Source of the DNA: UBA10649 sp963700745
GTDB taxonomy: Bacteria > Actinomycetota > Actinomycetes > S36-B12
NCBI GenBank assembly: GCA_963700745.1
Contig: CAVOYT010000002.1
Coordinates: 186,001 to 250,000, forward strand
DNA length: 64,000 nucleotides
Direction of reading: 5' to 3'
Below the pieces are notes generated by a model that saw only the letters and a program-made list of their open reading frames with translations, searched no databases and had not been told where the DNA came from. Below, one piece after another: positions 35,042-44,440 of the stretch (position 1 is its first letter; every line of letters begins with the position of its first letter). The translations under genes were made by a program, and so were the position numbers.

Positions 35042-36031
35042 ATGACCATCACCGATGACATCCAGGTCGCCAAGTCCGATTCCCCGAACTCCGAGGGCTA
35101 CCACGAGTTCTCGCTCGGCGAGTTCAACTTCCGTCGGGACGAGTACTTCGTCTACATCGCGTGGCCGACCGGTCACCACATCATGAGCGTCGACGCCTTC
35201 CTGCGCGCGCTCCAGCGCGATGTGGCCTGGGACTTCTTCTACGGCATCGTCAACTTCGACGGAGTCTTCGGCACCGTCAATCACTACGGGACCGTCGACA
35301 TCTTCGCCGGTCGCTACAACGACGCGTACCGCAAGGCTGAGCTCGACTACAGCGAGAACCACGAGACTCCGGCGATCCGCGAGACCTTCAAGTCGATCCT
35401 TGCCGACTGGACGAACGAGTCCTTCGACCCCTTCGCTTCACCGCATGAGACAGGTGCGGCGTTCGGCATCAAGAACGGCGAGAACCTCGGCGCCGTCACC
35501 CGACGCCGGGTCGCCGCCCAGCGCATGGTCGCCGTTCCGGGTGACGAGCAGATCCGCACGGACGAGTCGGGATTCCCGGTGAACCGGATGTTCCTCGACG
35601 TCGACCAGAGTGAGCCCGTCGTCGAGGCGGAGCCGGGCTTCGAGGACGAGGTCGTCGCGTTCAGCCTCTTCGCGTACCTGTCGCGGTCCGACGTCACGTG
35701 GAACCCGTCGGTCGTGAGCGCGTGCAAGGACTCGCTGTTCTGCCCGACGACGGAGGAGTACATCCTTCCGATCATCCACGGCAACGACCGAGTCGAGTGG
35801 TTCGTGCAGCTCTCCGACGAGATCACGTGGGAGGTCGAGGACCGCGACTCCGGAGCCGTGCGGTCCCGCGTCGTCATGAAGGCAGGGGACGTCTCGGCGA
35901 TGCCGGCCGACATCCGGCATCAGGGCTACTCGCCGAAGCGATCGATGCTGCTGGTCTGGGAGAACAACTCCAGCAAGGTGCCCGAGCTGATCGCCAGCGG
36001 CCAGGCGCCGACGTACCCGGTCGAGTTCTAG
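35042..36031 (+). CDS. hapD: Hydroquinone 1,2-dioxygenase large subunit
   Basis: The 329-residue partner resembles HapD/PnpD: FNFRRDEYFVYIAWPTGHHIMSVDAFLRAL, VNFDGVFGTVNHYGTVDIFAG and a second cupin-like region (IHGNDRVEWFVQLSDEI to MPADIRHQGYSPK). His and Glu residues in these segments are candidates for the iron site. Such proteins are often mislabelled hydroxyquinol 1,2-dioxygenase in databases, but that intradiol enzyme is a different fold and is encoded separately at 53008. The flow into the next two enzymes supports hydroquinone as substrate. Confidence 0.85.
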   Translation: MTITDDIQVAKSDSPNSEGYHEFSLGEFNFRRDEYFVYIAWPTGHHIMSVDAFLRALQRDVAWDFFYGIVNFDGVFGTVNHYGTVDIFAGRYNDAYRKAELDYSENHETPAIRETFKSILADWTNESFDPFASPHETGAAFGIKNGENLGAVTRRRVAAQRMVAVPGDEQIRTDESGFPVNRMFLDVDQSEPVVEAEPGFEDEVVAFSLFAYLSRSDVTWNPSVVSACKDSLFCPTTEEYILPIIHGNDRVEWFVQLSDEITWEVEDRDSGAVRSRVVMKAGDVSAMPADIRHQGYSPKRSMLLVWENNSSKVPELIASGQAPTYPVEF

Positions 36032-36110
36032 GACCCATCGCAGCGGAAGGTCCGGCCGGTCGCGCATGCGCCGGCCGGGCCCCTCCACCCCCGAGCGTTT
36101 GGACGACGAA

Positions 36111-37577
36111 ATGCAGACCAGGCTGTTCATCGGCGGCGAGTTCGTCGATGCCCTCGACGGCGCCACCATCGAGGTGCTGGACCCGCACGACGGGTCGGTC
36201 CTGGCGAACGTTGCCGAGGCGAAGGCCGCCGATGTCGATCGTGCCGTCGAGGCAGCCACCGAGGCCAAGGCCGGGTGGCGTCGCATGGCCGCGGCCGACC
36301 GCGGGCGATTGCTGCTACGACTGGCGGATGCGATCGAGGCGGACGTCGAGAACCTCGCCCTGATCGAGACGCGCGATACCGGGCACCCGATCCGCGACAC
36401 CCGCAACCTCGATGTGCCGCGCACGGCGGCGACATTCCGGTACTTCGGCGGCATGGCTGACAAGTTCCAGGGCTCCGTAGTCCCGGTCGAGGCCGGGTTC
36501 CTCGACTACGTCACCCCCGAGCCGCTCGGGGTGGTGGGCCAGATCGTGCCGTGGAACTTCCCGGTCATGTTCTGCAGCTGGAAGATGGCACCGGCCCTCG
36601 CGGCAGGCAACACGATCGTGATGAAGCCGGCCGAGCTCACCCCGATGAGCGCACTGCGCATCGGGGAGCTGATGAACGAAGTCGGCTTCCCGTCAGGTGT
36701 CGTCAACATCGTGCCGGGCTACGGGGCCACCGCCGGGCAGCGCATCGTCGAGCACCCGGGCATCGCGAAGGTCAGCTTCACGGGCAGCACGAACGTGGGC
36801 AAGGGAGTGGCGCGCAGCGCCGCCGACACCTTGAAGCAGGTGCACCTGGAGCTGGGCGGCAAGGGCGCCAACATCGTGTTCGAGGATGCGAACCTCGCGG
36901 CCGCCGTCGGCGGGACCGCGTTCGGCATCTTCCACAACCAGGGGCAGGCCTGCATCGCAGCGAGTCGCCTCATCGTGCATGAGTCCGTGGCCGAGGAGTT
37001 CCTCGCGCGCTTCACCGAGCTGGCCCGCAGCATCAAGGTGGGGGACCCGAAGGATCCCAGCACCGAGATGGGTCCGCTGACGTCGGCGATGCACCGGGAC
37101 CGCGTGCTGTCCTACGTCGAGGTCGCCCTCGCCGAGGGTGGCGAGATCATCACGGGGGGCAAGGCGCCTGACGATGACTCCCTCGCCGGCGGGTGCTACG
37201 TCGAGCCCACGGTCGTCCGCGTCGATCCCGGCGCTCGTGTTGCCTGCGAGGAGGTGTTCGGCCCGTTCATGACGGTGCACACCTTCCGCACCGACGAGGA
37301 GGCGCTCGAGATCGCGAACTCGGTCGACTACGGGCTTGGTGGGGGGCTTTGGACCAACGACCTGAGCCGCGCGCACAAGATGGCGCGGGAACTGCACGCG
37401 GGGATGGTGTGGATCAATTCCTACAAGCGCGTCAACCCGGGCTCACCGTTCGGAGGCATGGGCGTCTCCGGCTACGGCCGGGAGATGGGCTTCGAGGCGA
37501 TGCGCGAGTACACCGAGCCGAAGGCGATCTGGGTGAACGTCGACGCCCAACTTCCTCCGTTCTATCCGAGGGGCTGA
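36111..37577 (+). CDS. hapE: 4-Hydroxymuconic semialdehyde dehydrogenase
   Basis: A 488-residue NAD(P)-dependent aldehyde dehydrogenase with PWNFPVMFCSWKMAPALAAG, cofactor loop FTGSTNVGKG, general-base Glu in LELGGKGANIVF and catalytic Cys in NQGQACIAASR. In context it converts 4-hydroxymuconic semialdehyde to maleylacetate. ATG 36111 gives the usual N-terminus (TRLFIGGEFVDA); ATG 36066 is in frame. Cloned tightly between the dioxygenase and CoA-transferase genes. Confidence 0.88.
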   Translation: MQTRLFIGGEFVDALDGATIEVLDPHDGSVLANVAEAKAADVDRAVEAATEAKAGWRRMAAADRGRLLLRLADAIEADVENLALIETRDTGHPIRDTRNLDVPRTAATFRYFGGMADKFQGSVVPVEAGFLDYVTPEPLGVVGQIVPWNFPVMFCSWKMAPALAAGNTIVMKPAELTPMSALRIGELMNEVGFPSGVVNIVPGYGATAGQRIVEHPGIAKVSFTGSTNVGKGVARSAADTLKQVHLELGGKGANIVFEDANLAAAVGGTAFGIFHNQGQACIAASRLIVHESVAEEFLARFTELARSIKVGDPKDPSTEMGPLTSAMHRDRVLSYVEVALAEGGEIITGGKAPDDDSLAGGCYVEPTVVRVDPGARVACEEVFGPFMTVHTFRTDEEALEIANSVDYGLGGGLWTNDLSRAHKMARELHAGMVWINSYKRVNPGSPFGGMGVSGYGREMGFEAMREYTEPKAIWVNVDAQLPPFYPRG

Positions 37578-37581
37578 CGCA

Positions 37582-38439
37582 ATGGCCGAGCTCACCTCCC
37601 TAGCTGATGCGGTGAAAGAACTGGTGCTCGACGGGGACACCGTGGCACTCGAGGGCTTCACCCACCTGATCCCCTACGCGGCCGGTCACGAGATCATCCG
37701 ACAGGGCCGTCGTGACCTCACGCTCGTGCGGATGACCCCGGACGTCCTGTACGACCAGATGATCGGTGCGGGCTGCGCCCGGAAACTGATCTTCTCGTGG
37801 GGAGGAAACCCCGGCGTGGGTTCCCTGCATCGTTTTCGAGACGCCATCGAGCACGACTGGCCGGTCCCCCTGGAGATCGAGGAGCATAGCCACGCGGGCA
37901 TGGCTACGCGCTTCGTCGCCGGCGCCAGCGGGCTGCCATTCGGGGTCCTGCGCGGCTACGTCGGGACCGACCTGCAGGAGCACACGGACACGATCGCCCC
38001 GATCACCTGTCCCTTCACGGGCGAGCAGCTCACGGCGTTGCCCGCGCTGCGGCCGGACGTCGGCATCATCCACGCTCAGCAGGCCGACCGGAACGGGAAC
38101 GTCGGCCTGTGGGGCATCCAAGGAGTGCAGAAGGAAACGGTCCTCGCCTCGCGACGCTCCATCGTCACCGTTGAGGAGATCGTCGACGTGCTCGATCCCC
38201 GGGTGACCGTCATGCTCCCGTCGTGGGTGGTCACGGCCGTCGCTGTCGTACCCTCCGGCGCGCATCCGTCGTACGCGCATGGCTACTACGAGCGCGACAA
38301 CGCGTTCTATCGCGCGTGGGACGAGATCAGCAAGGAGCGCGAGTCATTCGGTGCTTGGATGGACGAGCACGTGCTGCAGACGTCCGATTTCGCCGGGCAC
38401 CTTCGACTGCTGACGCGTGATGTAGAGGCCGTCTCATGA
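37582..38439 (+). CDS. pcaI: CoA-transferase subunit A (3-oxoadipate CoA-transferase alpha)
   Basis: The subunit (285 residues) has the family I CoA-transferase fold: DGDTVALEGFTHLIPYAAGHEIIR and GGNPGVGSLHRFRDAIE. With PcaJ it transfers CoA from succinyl-CoA to beta-ketoadipate, the product of maleylacetate reductase. Relatives also act on glutaconate; the pathway context favours beta-ketoadipate. It starts 5 bp after hapE and overlaps pcaJ by 4 bp (ATGA). Confidence 0.85.
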   Translation: MAELTSLADAVKELVLDGDTVALEGFTHLIPYAAGHEIIRQGRRDLTLVRMTPDVLYDQMIGAGCARKLIFSWGGNPGVGSLHRFRDAIEHDWPVPLEIEEHSHAGMATRFVAGASGLPFGVLRGYVGTDLQEHTDTIAPITCPFTGEQLTALPALRPDVGIIHAQQADRNGNVGLWGIQGVQKETVLASRRSIVTVEEIVDVLDPRVTVMLPSWVVTAVAVVPSGAHPSYAHGYYERDNAFYRAWDEISKERESFGAWMDEHVLQTSDFAGHLRLLTRDVEAVS

Positions 38440-39209
38440 CCGCCGCGGCTGTTGGGGAACGCGTGGCAGCAACCACGGACGAGATCATGACGGTGGTCGC
38501 CGCTCGCGAACTGCGCGACGGCGTGGTGTGTTTCGTCGGAATCGGACTGCCCAGCACCGCGGCCAACCTCGCTCGTCATATGCACGCACCCAACGCCGTC
38601 CTCATCTATGAGTCGGGCACCATCGGCGCGAAGCCAACGAAGCCGCCGCTGTCGATCGGCGATGGCGAATTGGCCGACACGGCCGATGCCGTCATCTCGG
38701 TGCCGGAGATCTTCGCCTACTGGCTGCAGGCTGGTCGAGTGGACGTCGGCTTCCTCGGGGCGGCCCAACTCGACAAGTACGGGAACATCAACACCACCGT
38801 GGTCGGTGACTACGAGCATCCGAAGGTGCGGCTCCCCGGGGCCGGTGGCGCTCCCGAGATCGCGGCGAGCGCGAAGCAGACCTTCATCATGCTCCGGCAG
38901 ACACCGCGGGCTTTCGTCGATCGGCTCGACTTCCGCACGAGCGTCGGCAACCACCTCGGGGGAGACTCGCGACGCCAGCTCGGCATGACTGGTGCCGGTC
39001 CCACCGTGGTGATCACTGACATCGGGGTGCTTCGGCCGGAGCCGGAATCGGGCGAGTTCGTGCTCACCGCCCTCCACCCCGGGCGAACGGTCGAGGAGGC
39101 GGTCGCAGCGACCGGATGGCGGTTGCGCGTCTCGGCGGACCTCGTGGCAACCGAGCCGCCCACCGACGCTGAGCTGGCGGCCCTTCGCGCACTGAATGCG
39201 GGGTCCTGA
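38436..39209 (+). CDS. pcaJ: CoA-transferase subunit B (3-oxoadipate CoA-transferase beta)
   Basis: The beta subunit (257 residues) carries the catalytic Glu that forms the CoA thioester in LIYESGTIGAKP, and the conserved VDVGFLGAAQLDKYGNIN. Together with PcaI it makes beta-ketoadipyl-CoA. The stop overlaps the maleylacetate reductase start by one base (TGATG), so the whole series is translationally linked. Confidence 0.87.
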   Translation: MTAAAVGERVAATTDEIMTVVAARELRDGVVCFVGIGLPSTAANLARHMHAPNAVLIYESGTIGAKPTKPPLSIGDGELADTADAVISVPEIFAYWLQAGRVDVGFLGAAQLDKYGNINTTVVGDYEHPKVRLPGAGGAPEIAASAKQTFIMLRQTPRAFVDRLDFRTSVGNHLGGDSRRQLGMTGAGPTVVITDIGVLRPEPESGEFVLTALHPGRTVEEAVAATGWRLRVSADLVATEPPTDAELAALRALNAGS

Positions 39210-40294
39210 TGGTCGCCCCCTTCGTCCACGACGTACCGGCCGCTCGGGTCGTGTTCGCTCCCGGCTCCATCGCTCGGGTGGGGGAGGAACTCGAGCGGAT
39301 GGGCTGCTCCCGAGCACTGCTCGTCTCAGGAGGTCCCGAGGCCCAGTACGCCGACCGGATCTCTGCGGACCTCGGCGAGCGTGTGGTGGCCCGGTTCACC
39401 GAGGTGGTCATGCACGTCCCCGCCGAGATCGCGGCGAAGGCGGTGGACCTGGCCCGTAGTTGCGGTGCCGACTCGGTCATCGCGCTGGGTGGCGGCTCGT
39501 CGACCGGCATGGCGAAGGCGGTGGCGAAGGAGACCGGGCTGCCGATCCTCGCGGTGCCCACGACCTATGCCGGCTCCGAGATGACCAGCATCTGGGGGAT
39601 GACGGAGGGTCGACGCAAGACCACCGGCCGCGACCTTCGCGTGCTCCCGCGGGCGGTCGTCTACGACCCGGAGCTCACGGTGAGCCTTCCCGCCCAAATC
39701 TCCGCGGCCAGTGGGATGAACGCCATCGCCCATCTAGTCGAAGGCCTCTACGCCCCGGGTGTCTCGCCGATCTCGTTCCTGCAGGCCGAGGAGGGCATCC
39801 GCGCGCTGGCCAGCGCCTTGCCTCGCGTCGTCGAGGAGCCGGACGACGTGGAGGCCCGCGGCGACGCGCTCTACGGTGCCTGGCTCGCCGGCTGGACGCT
39901 GGGCACCACCGGCATGGGCGTGCACCACAAGATCTGCCACGTCCTCGGCGGGACCTACGACCTCGCCCACGCACCGACCCATTCGGCGGTGATCGCCTAC
40001 GCGACGGACTTCAACGCCGAGGCGGCACCGACTGCCATGGCCGCCATCGTCCGTGCCCTCAATGCGGCCGGCATCCCGTGCACAGACGCGGCCGCGGGGA
40101 TCTGGGACCTCGCCACGAGGATCGGGGCGCCGACGAACCTGCATGACGTCGGGCTCGATGCGGCAGAGGTTGATGCGGCTGCACAGATCGTGGTGGCCGG
40201 CCAGCCGGTGAATCCGCGGCCGGTCGACGAGGCGGGGGTGCGCGACCTGCTGCTGGCCGCGCTCGGGGGAGAGCGCCCCGGAGGCCCAGAATGA
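39209..40294 (+). CDS. hapF: Maleylacetate reductase
   Basis: An iron-containing alcohol dehydrogenase fold protein (361 residues) with ALGGGSSTGMAKAVAKETGL (NAD-binding), TTYAGSEMTSIWGMTEG (signature of maleylacetate reductases) and the metal-binding region HHKICHVLGGTYDLAHAPTHS. It reduces maleylacetate to beta-ketoadipate, linking HapE to PcaIJ. Final gene of the hydroquinone operon. The stop TGA is followed by about 175 bp before the ABC-transporter binding protein. Confidence 0.92.
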   Translation: MVAPFVHDVPAARVVFAPGSIARVGEELERMGCSRALLVSGGPEAQYADRISADLGERVVARFTEVVMHVPAEIAAKAVDLARSCGADSVIALGGGSSTGMAKAVAKETGLPILAVPTTYAGSEMTSIWGMTEGRRKTTGRDLRVLPRAVVYDPELTVSLPAQISAASGMNAIAHLVEGLYAPGVSPISFLQAEEGIRALASALPRVVEEPDDVEARGDALYGAWLAGWTLGTTGMGVHHKICHVLGGTYDLAHAPTHSAVIAYATDFNAEAAPTAMAAIVRALNAAGIPCTDAAAGIWDLATRIGAPTNLHDVGLDAAEVDAAAQIVVAGQPVNPRPVDEAGVRDLLLAALGGERPGGPE

Positions 40295-40429
40295 GCCGCG
40301 CGAGCCGAATCTTGTCCCACGATGTAGGACAGTTCGCTCGAATAGCGGGAAGTTGGGGGAAATTCGTCCGGATCTCCGTTAGGTTCCGGAGCAGTCGGCT
40401 GTGGGTCATCGGGTCCTCGGCTTGGGCAG

Positions 40430-40445
40430 GGTTCCGCACGGAACC
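40430..40445. promoter_or_regulatory. Palindrome GGTTCC-GCAC-GGAACC before the Liv-type binding protein
   Basis: A perfect 6-bp-arm palindrome lies 25 bp before the binding-protein start. Its GTTCC/GGAAC half-sites match the second operator family but with a 4-bp instead of 7-bp spacer, so it may be a variant site or unrelated. Confidence 0.4.
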
Positions 40446-40469
40446 GCTACACAGGTGAATGGAGTGCAC

Positions 40470-41819
40470 ATGAGAATTGCGCGTTCGATGCAGGCCCTGG
40501 CGGTGGTTGGAGCCGTCAGCCTGCTCGCCACAGCGTGCGGGGGCGATCTCGACAGCAACACGTCGGAGCCCGCCGCCAGTTCCGCAGCCGCGCAACCGAG
40601 CGAAGCGGCCTCCGAGGGGAGTGCCGCCCCCGAGGCGAGCGGAACGATCAAGGTCGGTTTCGTGTCACCTCTGACCGGCCCGCTGGCCGGCTTCGGTGAG
40701 CCCGACCAGTGGATCGTCGACTCGATGGGCGCCTGGTTCGCGGCCAACCCGATCGAGGCCGGCGGCACCACCTACAACGTCGAGATCCTCCTAAAGGACT
40801 CCCAGAGTGATGCCAAGCGTGCCGGTGAAGTGGCCGGTGAGCTGATCAACCAGGACGGGGTCGACATCGTCATGGCCCATGGCACGCCCGACACGACGAA
40901 CCCCGTGGCGGATCAGTGCGAGGCGAATGCCACTCCATGCATCACGTCGGACGCGCCGTGGCAGCCGTACTACCTCGGCCGCCAAGCGGACCCGGCCAAT
41001 CCGGAGCCCTTCAAGTACACCTTCCACTTCTTCTGGGGCCTGGAAGACGTCGCGGCGGTGTACCAGGACATGTGGAGCCAGCTCGACACGAACAAGCAGG
41101 TCGCCGGCCTGTTCCCGAACGATCCGGACGGCCAGGCATGGTCAGGCGCCTTCCCGGACTTGACGGCGGAACAGGGCTTCACGATCGACGATCCGGGCCT
41201 GTACCCGAACGGGACGCAGGACTTCTCGGCGCAGATCTCGCAGTTCAAGAAGAACGGCGACGAGATCCTCACCGGCGTTCCGATCCCGCCGGACTTCACG
41301 ACCTTCTGGAAGCAGGCCAAGCAGCAGGGCTTCAACCCGAAGATCGCGACCATCGGCAAGGCGCTGCTCTTCCCGTCGTCCATCGAGGCGCTCGGTGAGA
41401 TCGGCCAGAACCTCGGCTCCGAGGTGTGGTGGACGCCGAACTACCCGTTCTCGTCCAGCCTGACGGGATTGTCGGCGGCCGAGCTCGCCCAGGGCTACAC
41501 GGACGCGACGGGCAAGCAGTGGACGCAGCCGATCGGCTTCTCCGAGTCGCTGTTCGAGGTCATGCAGGCCGCGGTCGTCGCCGCGGGCGGGCCGGACAAG
41601 GAGGCGGTGGCTACGGCCCTGTCGACGCTGAAGGTCGACACGATCGTTGGCCCGCTCGACTGGACGGCCGGCCCGGTGCCGAACGTCTCGAAGACGCCGC
41701 TCACCGGCGGTCAGTGGCGCGCGACCGATGGTGGTGAGTTCCCGTACGAGATGGTGATCGTCTCGAACTCACTGGCACCCGAGATTCCGCTCGGTGGCGA
41801 GGTCGAGCCGCTCAGCTAG
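40470..41819 (+). CDS. Branched-chain amino acid-type ABC binding lipoprotein (LivJ-like), copy 1
   Basis: A 449-residue substrate-binding lipoprotein: signal peptide ending in the lipobox LLATAC, a Ser/Ala/Glu-rich linker, then the type I periplasmic fold of the LivJ/HAAT family (IKVGFVSPLTGPLAGFGEPD, KDSQSDAKRAGEVAGELIN). Many such proteins in degradation islands bind aromatic acids rather than leucine. It is closely similar by eye to the second copy at 51526. ATG 40470 follows GGAG at 5 nt. Strong hairpin after the gene; the importer components follow. Confidence 0.9.
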   Translation: MRIARSMQALAVVGAVSLLATACGGDLDSNTSEPAASSAAAQPSEAASEGSAAPEASGTIKVGFVSPLTGPLAGFGEPDQWIVDSMGAWFAANPIEAGGTTYNVEILLKDSQSDAKRAGEVAGELINQDGVDIVMAHGTPDTTNPVADQCEANATPCITSDAPWQPYYLGRQADPANPEPFKYTFHFFWGLEDVAAVYQDMWSQLDTNKQVAGLFPNDPDGQAWSGAFPDLTAEQGFTIDDPGLYPNGTQDFSAQISQFKKNGDEILTGVPIPPDFTTFWKQAKQQGFNPKIATIGKALLFPSSIEALGEIGQNLGSEVWWTPNYPFSSSLTGLSAAELAQGYTDATGKQWTQPIGFSESLFEVMQAAVVAAGGPDKEAVATALSTLKVDTIVGPLDWTAGPVPNVSKTPLTGGQWRATDGGEFPYEMVIVSNSLAPEIPLGGEVEPLS

Positions 41820-41833
41820 CAATCTCACCGACG

Positions 41834-41867
41834 AAGGAGGGGGTGGGCTGATGCTCGCCCCCTCCTT
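41834..41867 (+). terminator. Hairpin after the first binding protein
   Basis: A 10-bp stem (AAGGAGGGGG / CCCCCTCCTT) with a 14-nt loop lies 14 nt past the stop. It separates the highly expressed binding protein from the rest of the importer. Confidence 0.75.
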
Positions 41868-41908
41868 GGTCAAATCCGACGGCATCGGGCGGAGAGGACG
41901 CGGGTCAT

Positions 41909-41925
41909 GTTCCGCATTGCAGAAC
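41909..41925. promoter_or_regulatory. GTTCC-N7-(A)GAAC operator upstream of the importer genes
   Basis: GTTCCGCATTGCAGAAC matches the second operator family with one change. A TAGTGT -10 candidate at 42007-42012 lies downstream, giving the ATPase-permease part its own promoter. Confidence 0.5.
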
Positions 41926-42052
41926 CCATGGATCCGGCGAACGACGGGCCCACTAGCGTCAAGGCGCCGCTCCACCTGTCCAGGCTCGCGGCATCGTCCG
42001 CCGCACTAGTGTCGGATCCGCGCACTGTCGCAGCGAACCAGCAGGAGGTGGG

Positions 42053-42794
42053 ATGAGTCCGATCCTCGAGGTGAACGGCCTGTCGAAGCGGTTCGGCAAG
42101 GTCATCACGGCTGAGGACGTGTCGTTCGCCGTCGAGCAGGGAACGGCTCTGGGAATTGTGGGACCCAACGGCGCCGGCAAGTCGACGCTCCTGTCGTTGA
42201 TCACGGGCGTCCTGCCGTCAGACGCCGGCATCATCAGTTTCGACGGCCGCGACATCACGGGCCTGTCCGCCGGGGCCCGTAGCGAGCTCGGCATCGCCCG
42301 CTCGTTCCAGATCCCGCGGCCCTTCGTCGACATGACGGTGTTCGAGAACGTCTACGTGGGCGCGGCGTTCGGAGGTCAGAGCCACGGTCAGGCGGGCTAT
42401 GACACGGCTGCTGAGGCGCTGGAGATCACCGGGCATGCTGGCCATGTCGGACGTGCCCGCGGGGCAGCTTCGCCTGCTCGACCGCAAGCGACTCGAACTT
42501 GCCCGAGCCCTGGCGACGAGCCCGCGCCTGATCCTGCTCGACGAGATCGCCGGAGGGCTCACCGAGAAGGAGTTGCCGCCGTTGATCGAGATGATCAAGG
42601 GCCTGCGCGACTCCGGCGTGACGGTGGTCTGGATCGAGCACATCGTGCATGCGCTCCTTGCAGTGGTCGACGACCTCATGTGCCTGGCGTTCGGGAAGGT
42701 GCTGGCGATCGGCGACCCGCAGGAGGTCATGCGCAGCCCCGAGGTCATCGAGGTCTACCTCGGCTCGACGTTCGACATGGGTGAGGCCTCATGA
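42053..42794 (+). CDS. ABC transporter ATPase, LivG-like
   Basis: An ATP-binding subunit with Walker A GPNGAGKST (just after GTALGIV), Q-loop region ARSFQIPRPF, Walker B LILLDEIAGGLT and H-loop WIEH. The signature segment reads VPAGQLRLLDRKRLELARAL. One extra G at 42430-42432 breaks the frame after EALEITG; removing it continues MLAMSDVPAG. Corrected length about 246 residues, somewhat short for LivG. The start ATG follows AGGAGGTGGG. Its end overlaps the LivF gene (ATGA). Confidence 0.88.
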
Positions 42795-43489
42795 GCCTGC
42801 TGTCGATCTCCGGCCTGGATGTCCACTACGGCGACTTCCAGGCGATCTATGGGCTGGACCTGCACATCGACGAAGGGGAGACCCTCGCGGTCATCGGTGC
42901 CAACGGCGCGGGCAAGTCAACGCTGATGAAGACCATCGCCGGACTGCTCTCGCCGACGGCCGGGGACATCGAGTTCGACGGCATGAGCATCGTGCGCACC
43001 CCCGCGCACAAGCGCGTCCCGCTGGGCATCGCTCTGACGCCCGAGGGTCGACGCATCTTCCGCAGTCTCACCGTCGAGGAGAACCTCAAGGTCGGGGCGC
43101 ACACCAAGCGCAAGGGCCCATGGACGCTCGCGAGCGTCTACGAGGCGTTCCCGCTGGTCTCGGACCGCAGGGACCGGCTGGGCGTGAACCTGTCCGGCGG
43201 CGAGCAGCAGGCGGCCGCCATCGCTCGGGCCCTCATGAGCAACCCGCGCCTCCTGCTGCTGGACGAGGTGTCGCTCGGGCTGGCGCCGCTGGCCGTCGAG
43301 CAGATCTACGCGGCGCTGCCGTCGATCACCGCGCAGGGGACGACGGTTCTCGTGGTCGAGCAGGACGTGAACCAGTCCATGCGGGTGGCCGATCGTGTCC
43401 AGTGCCTTCTCGAGGGTCGAACCGTTCTCGAGGGCCCCCCGTCCACCCTGTCGCGCGACGAGATCGCGACCGCCTACTTCGGAATCTAG
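42791..43489 (+). CDS. ABC transporter ATPase, LivF-like
   Basis: The second ATPase (232 residues) with Walker A GANGAGKST, signature LSGGEQQAAAIARALM, Walker B LLLLDEVSLGLAP and H-loop/end VLVVEQDVNQ. It pairs with the LivG-like subunit to energise uptake. Intact, no frameshift. Next gene begins 10 bp later. Confidence 0.93.
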   Translation: MSLLSISGLDVHYGDFQAIYGLDLHIDEGETLAVIGANGAGKSTLMKTIAGLLSPTAGDIEFDGMSIVRTPAHKRVPLGIALTPEGRRIFRSLTVEENLKVGAHTKRKGPWTLASVYEAFPLVSDRRDRLGVNLSGGEQQAAAIARALMSNPRLLLLDEVSLGLAPLAVEQIYAALPSITAQGTTVLVVEQDVNQSMRVADRVQCLLEGRTVLEGPPSTLSRDEIATAYFGI

Positions 43490-43498
43490 GGGGCATCC

Positions 43499-44369
43499 AT
43501 GCAGTGGCTCAACGCCATCATCCAGGGAGTGCTCCTGGGCGGGCTCTACGCCCTCCTGGCCGCCGGACTGTCGTTGATGTTCGGCGTCATGCGCATCGTG
43601 AACCTGGCGCACGGCGTGCTCGCCATGCTCGCCGCGTACGTCGGCTATGTCCTGGTTGACTCGTTCGGCGTCCCCTGGTTCCTGGCGGTCCTGATCGTCG
43701 TGCCGGTGATGGCTCTGGTCGGCTACGTCCTCCAGTGGGGACTGTTCAACAAGGCGCTCAGCCGGGGCGGCCTGGCGCCGCTGCTGGTGGCCTTCGGCCT
43801 GGCCGTGGTGCTCACCCAGCTTCTGCAGGAGTTCTTCACTGCAGACACGCGCAGCATCCAGATCGGCCTGCTCGGCACGAACAGCATCCAGCTGTCGCGA
43901 CGACATCTACATCGGGGTGTTCCCGCTGATCACGTTCGTCGTCGGCGTCCTCGTCATTGCGGCGGTCCAGATCTTCCTCAACAAGGCCCCGCTGGGGCGG
44001 GCCATGCGCGCGGCCAGCGACGACGTGGAAACCGTGAAGCTGATGGGCATCGACAACCGTCAGGTGTACGCCCTGTCGACGGCGCTGGCGCTGGCAACCG
44101 TCGGACTGGCCGGCATGTTCATCGGTATGAAGACGCAGTTCAGCCCGACCTACGGCGACCTCGTCCTCATCTTCGCGTTCGAGGCCGTCATCATCGGCGG
44201 CCTCGGATCCCTGTGGGGGACGCTCGTGGGCGGCATCGTCCTGGGCGTGGCCCAGACTCTCGGCAGCCAGATCAACCCGTCCTACGGCCTGCTCATCGGA
44301 AACCTGGTCTTCCTGGCCATCCTCGCGTTCCGACCACAAGGACTGCTCCCGAAGGCGGTGACGACATGA
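43499..44369 (+). CDS. ABC transporter permease, LivH-like
   Basis: A membrane protein of about 289 residues with GVLLGGLYALLAAGLSLMFG and MRIVNLAHGVLAMLAAYVGY, the LivH N-terminus, and the ATPase-contact segment RAMRAASDDVETVKLMGID. The frame breaks near 43898-43903 (after NSIQLS); one extra base removed restores DDIYIGVFPLITF. The stop overlaps an ATG at 44366 (ATGA). Confidence 0.88.
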
Positions 44370-44440
44370 CCACCACCACGCTGTCGTGACGGAGCACGTC
44401 AAGGTACGACGAGCCACGAAGAGCTCGTGGGCGGGCATGG

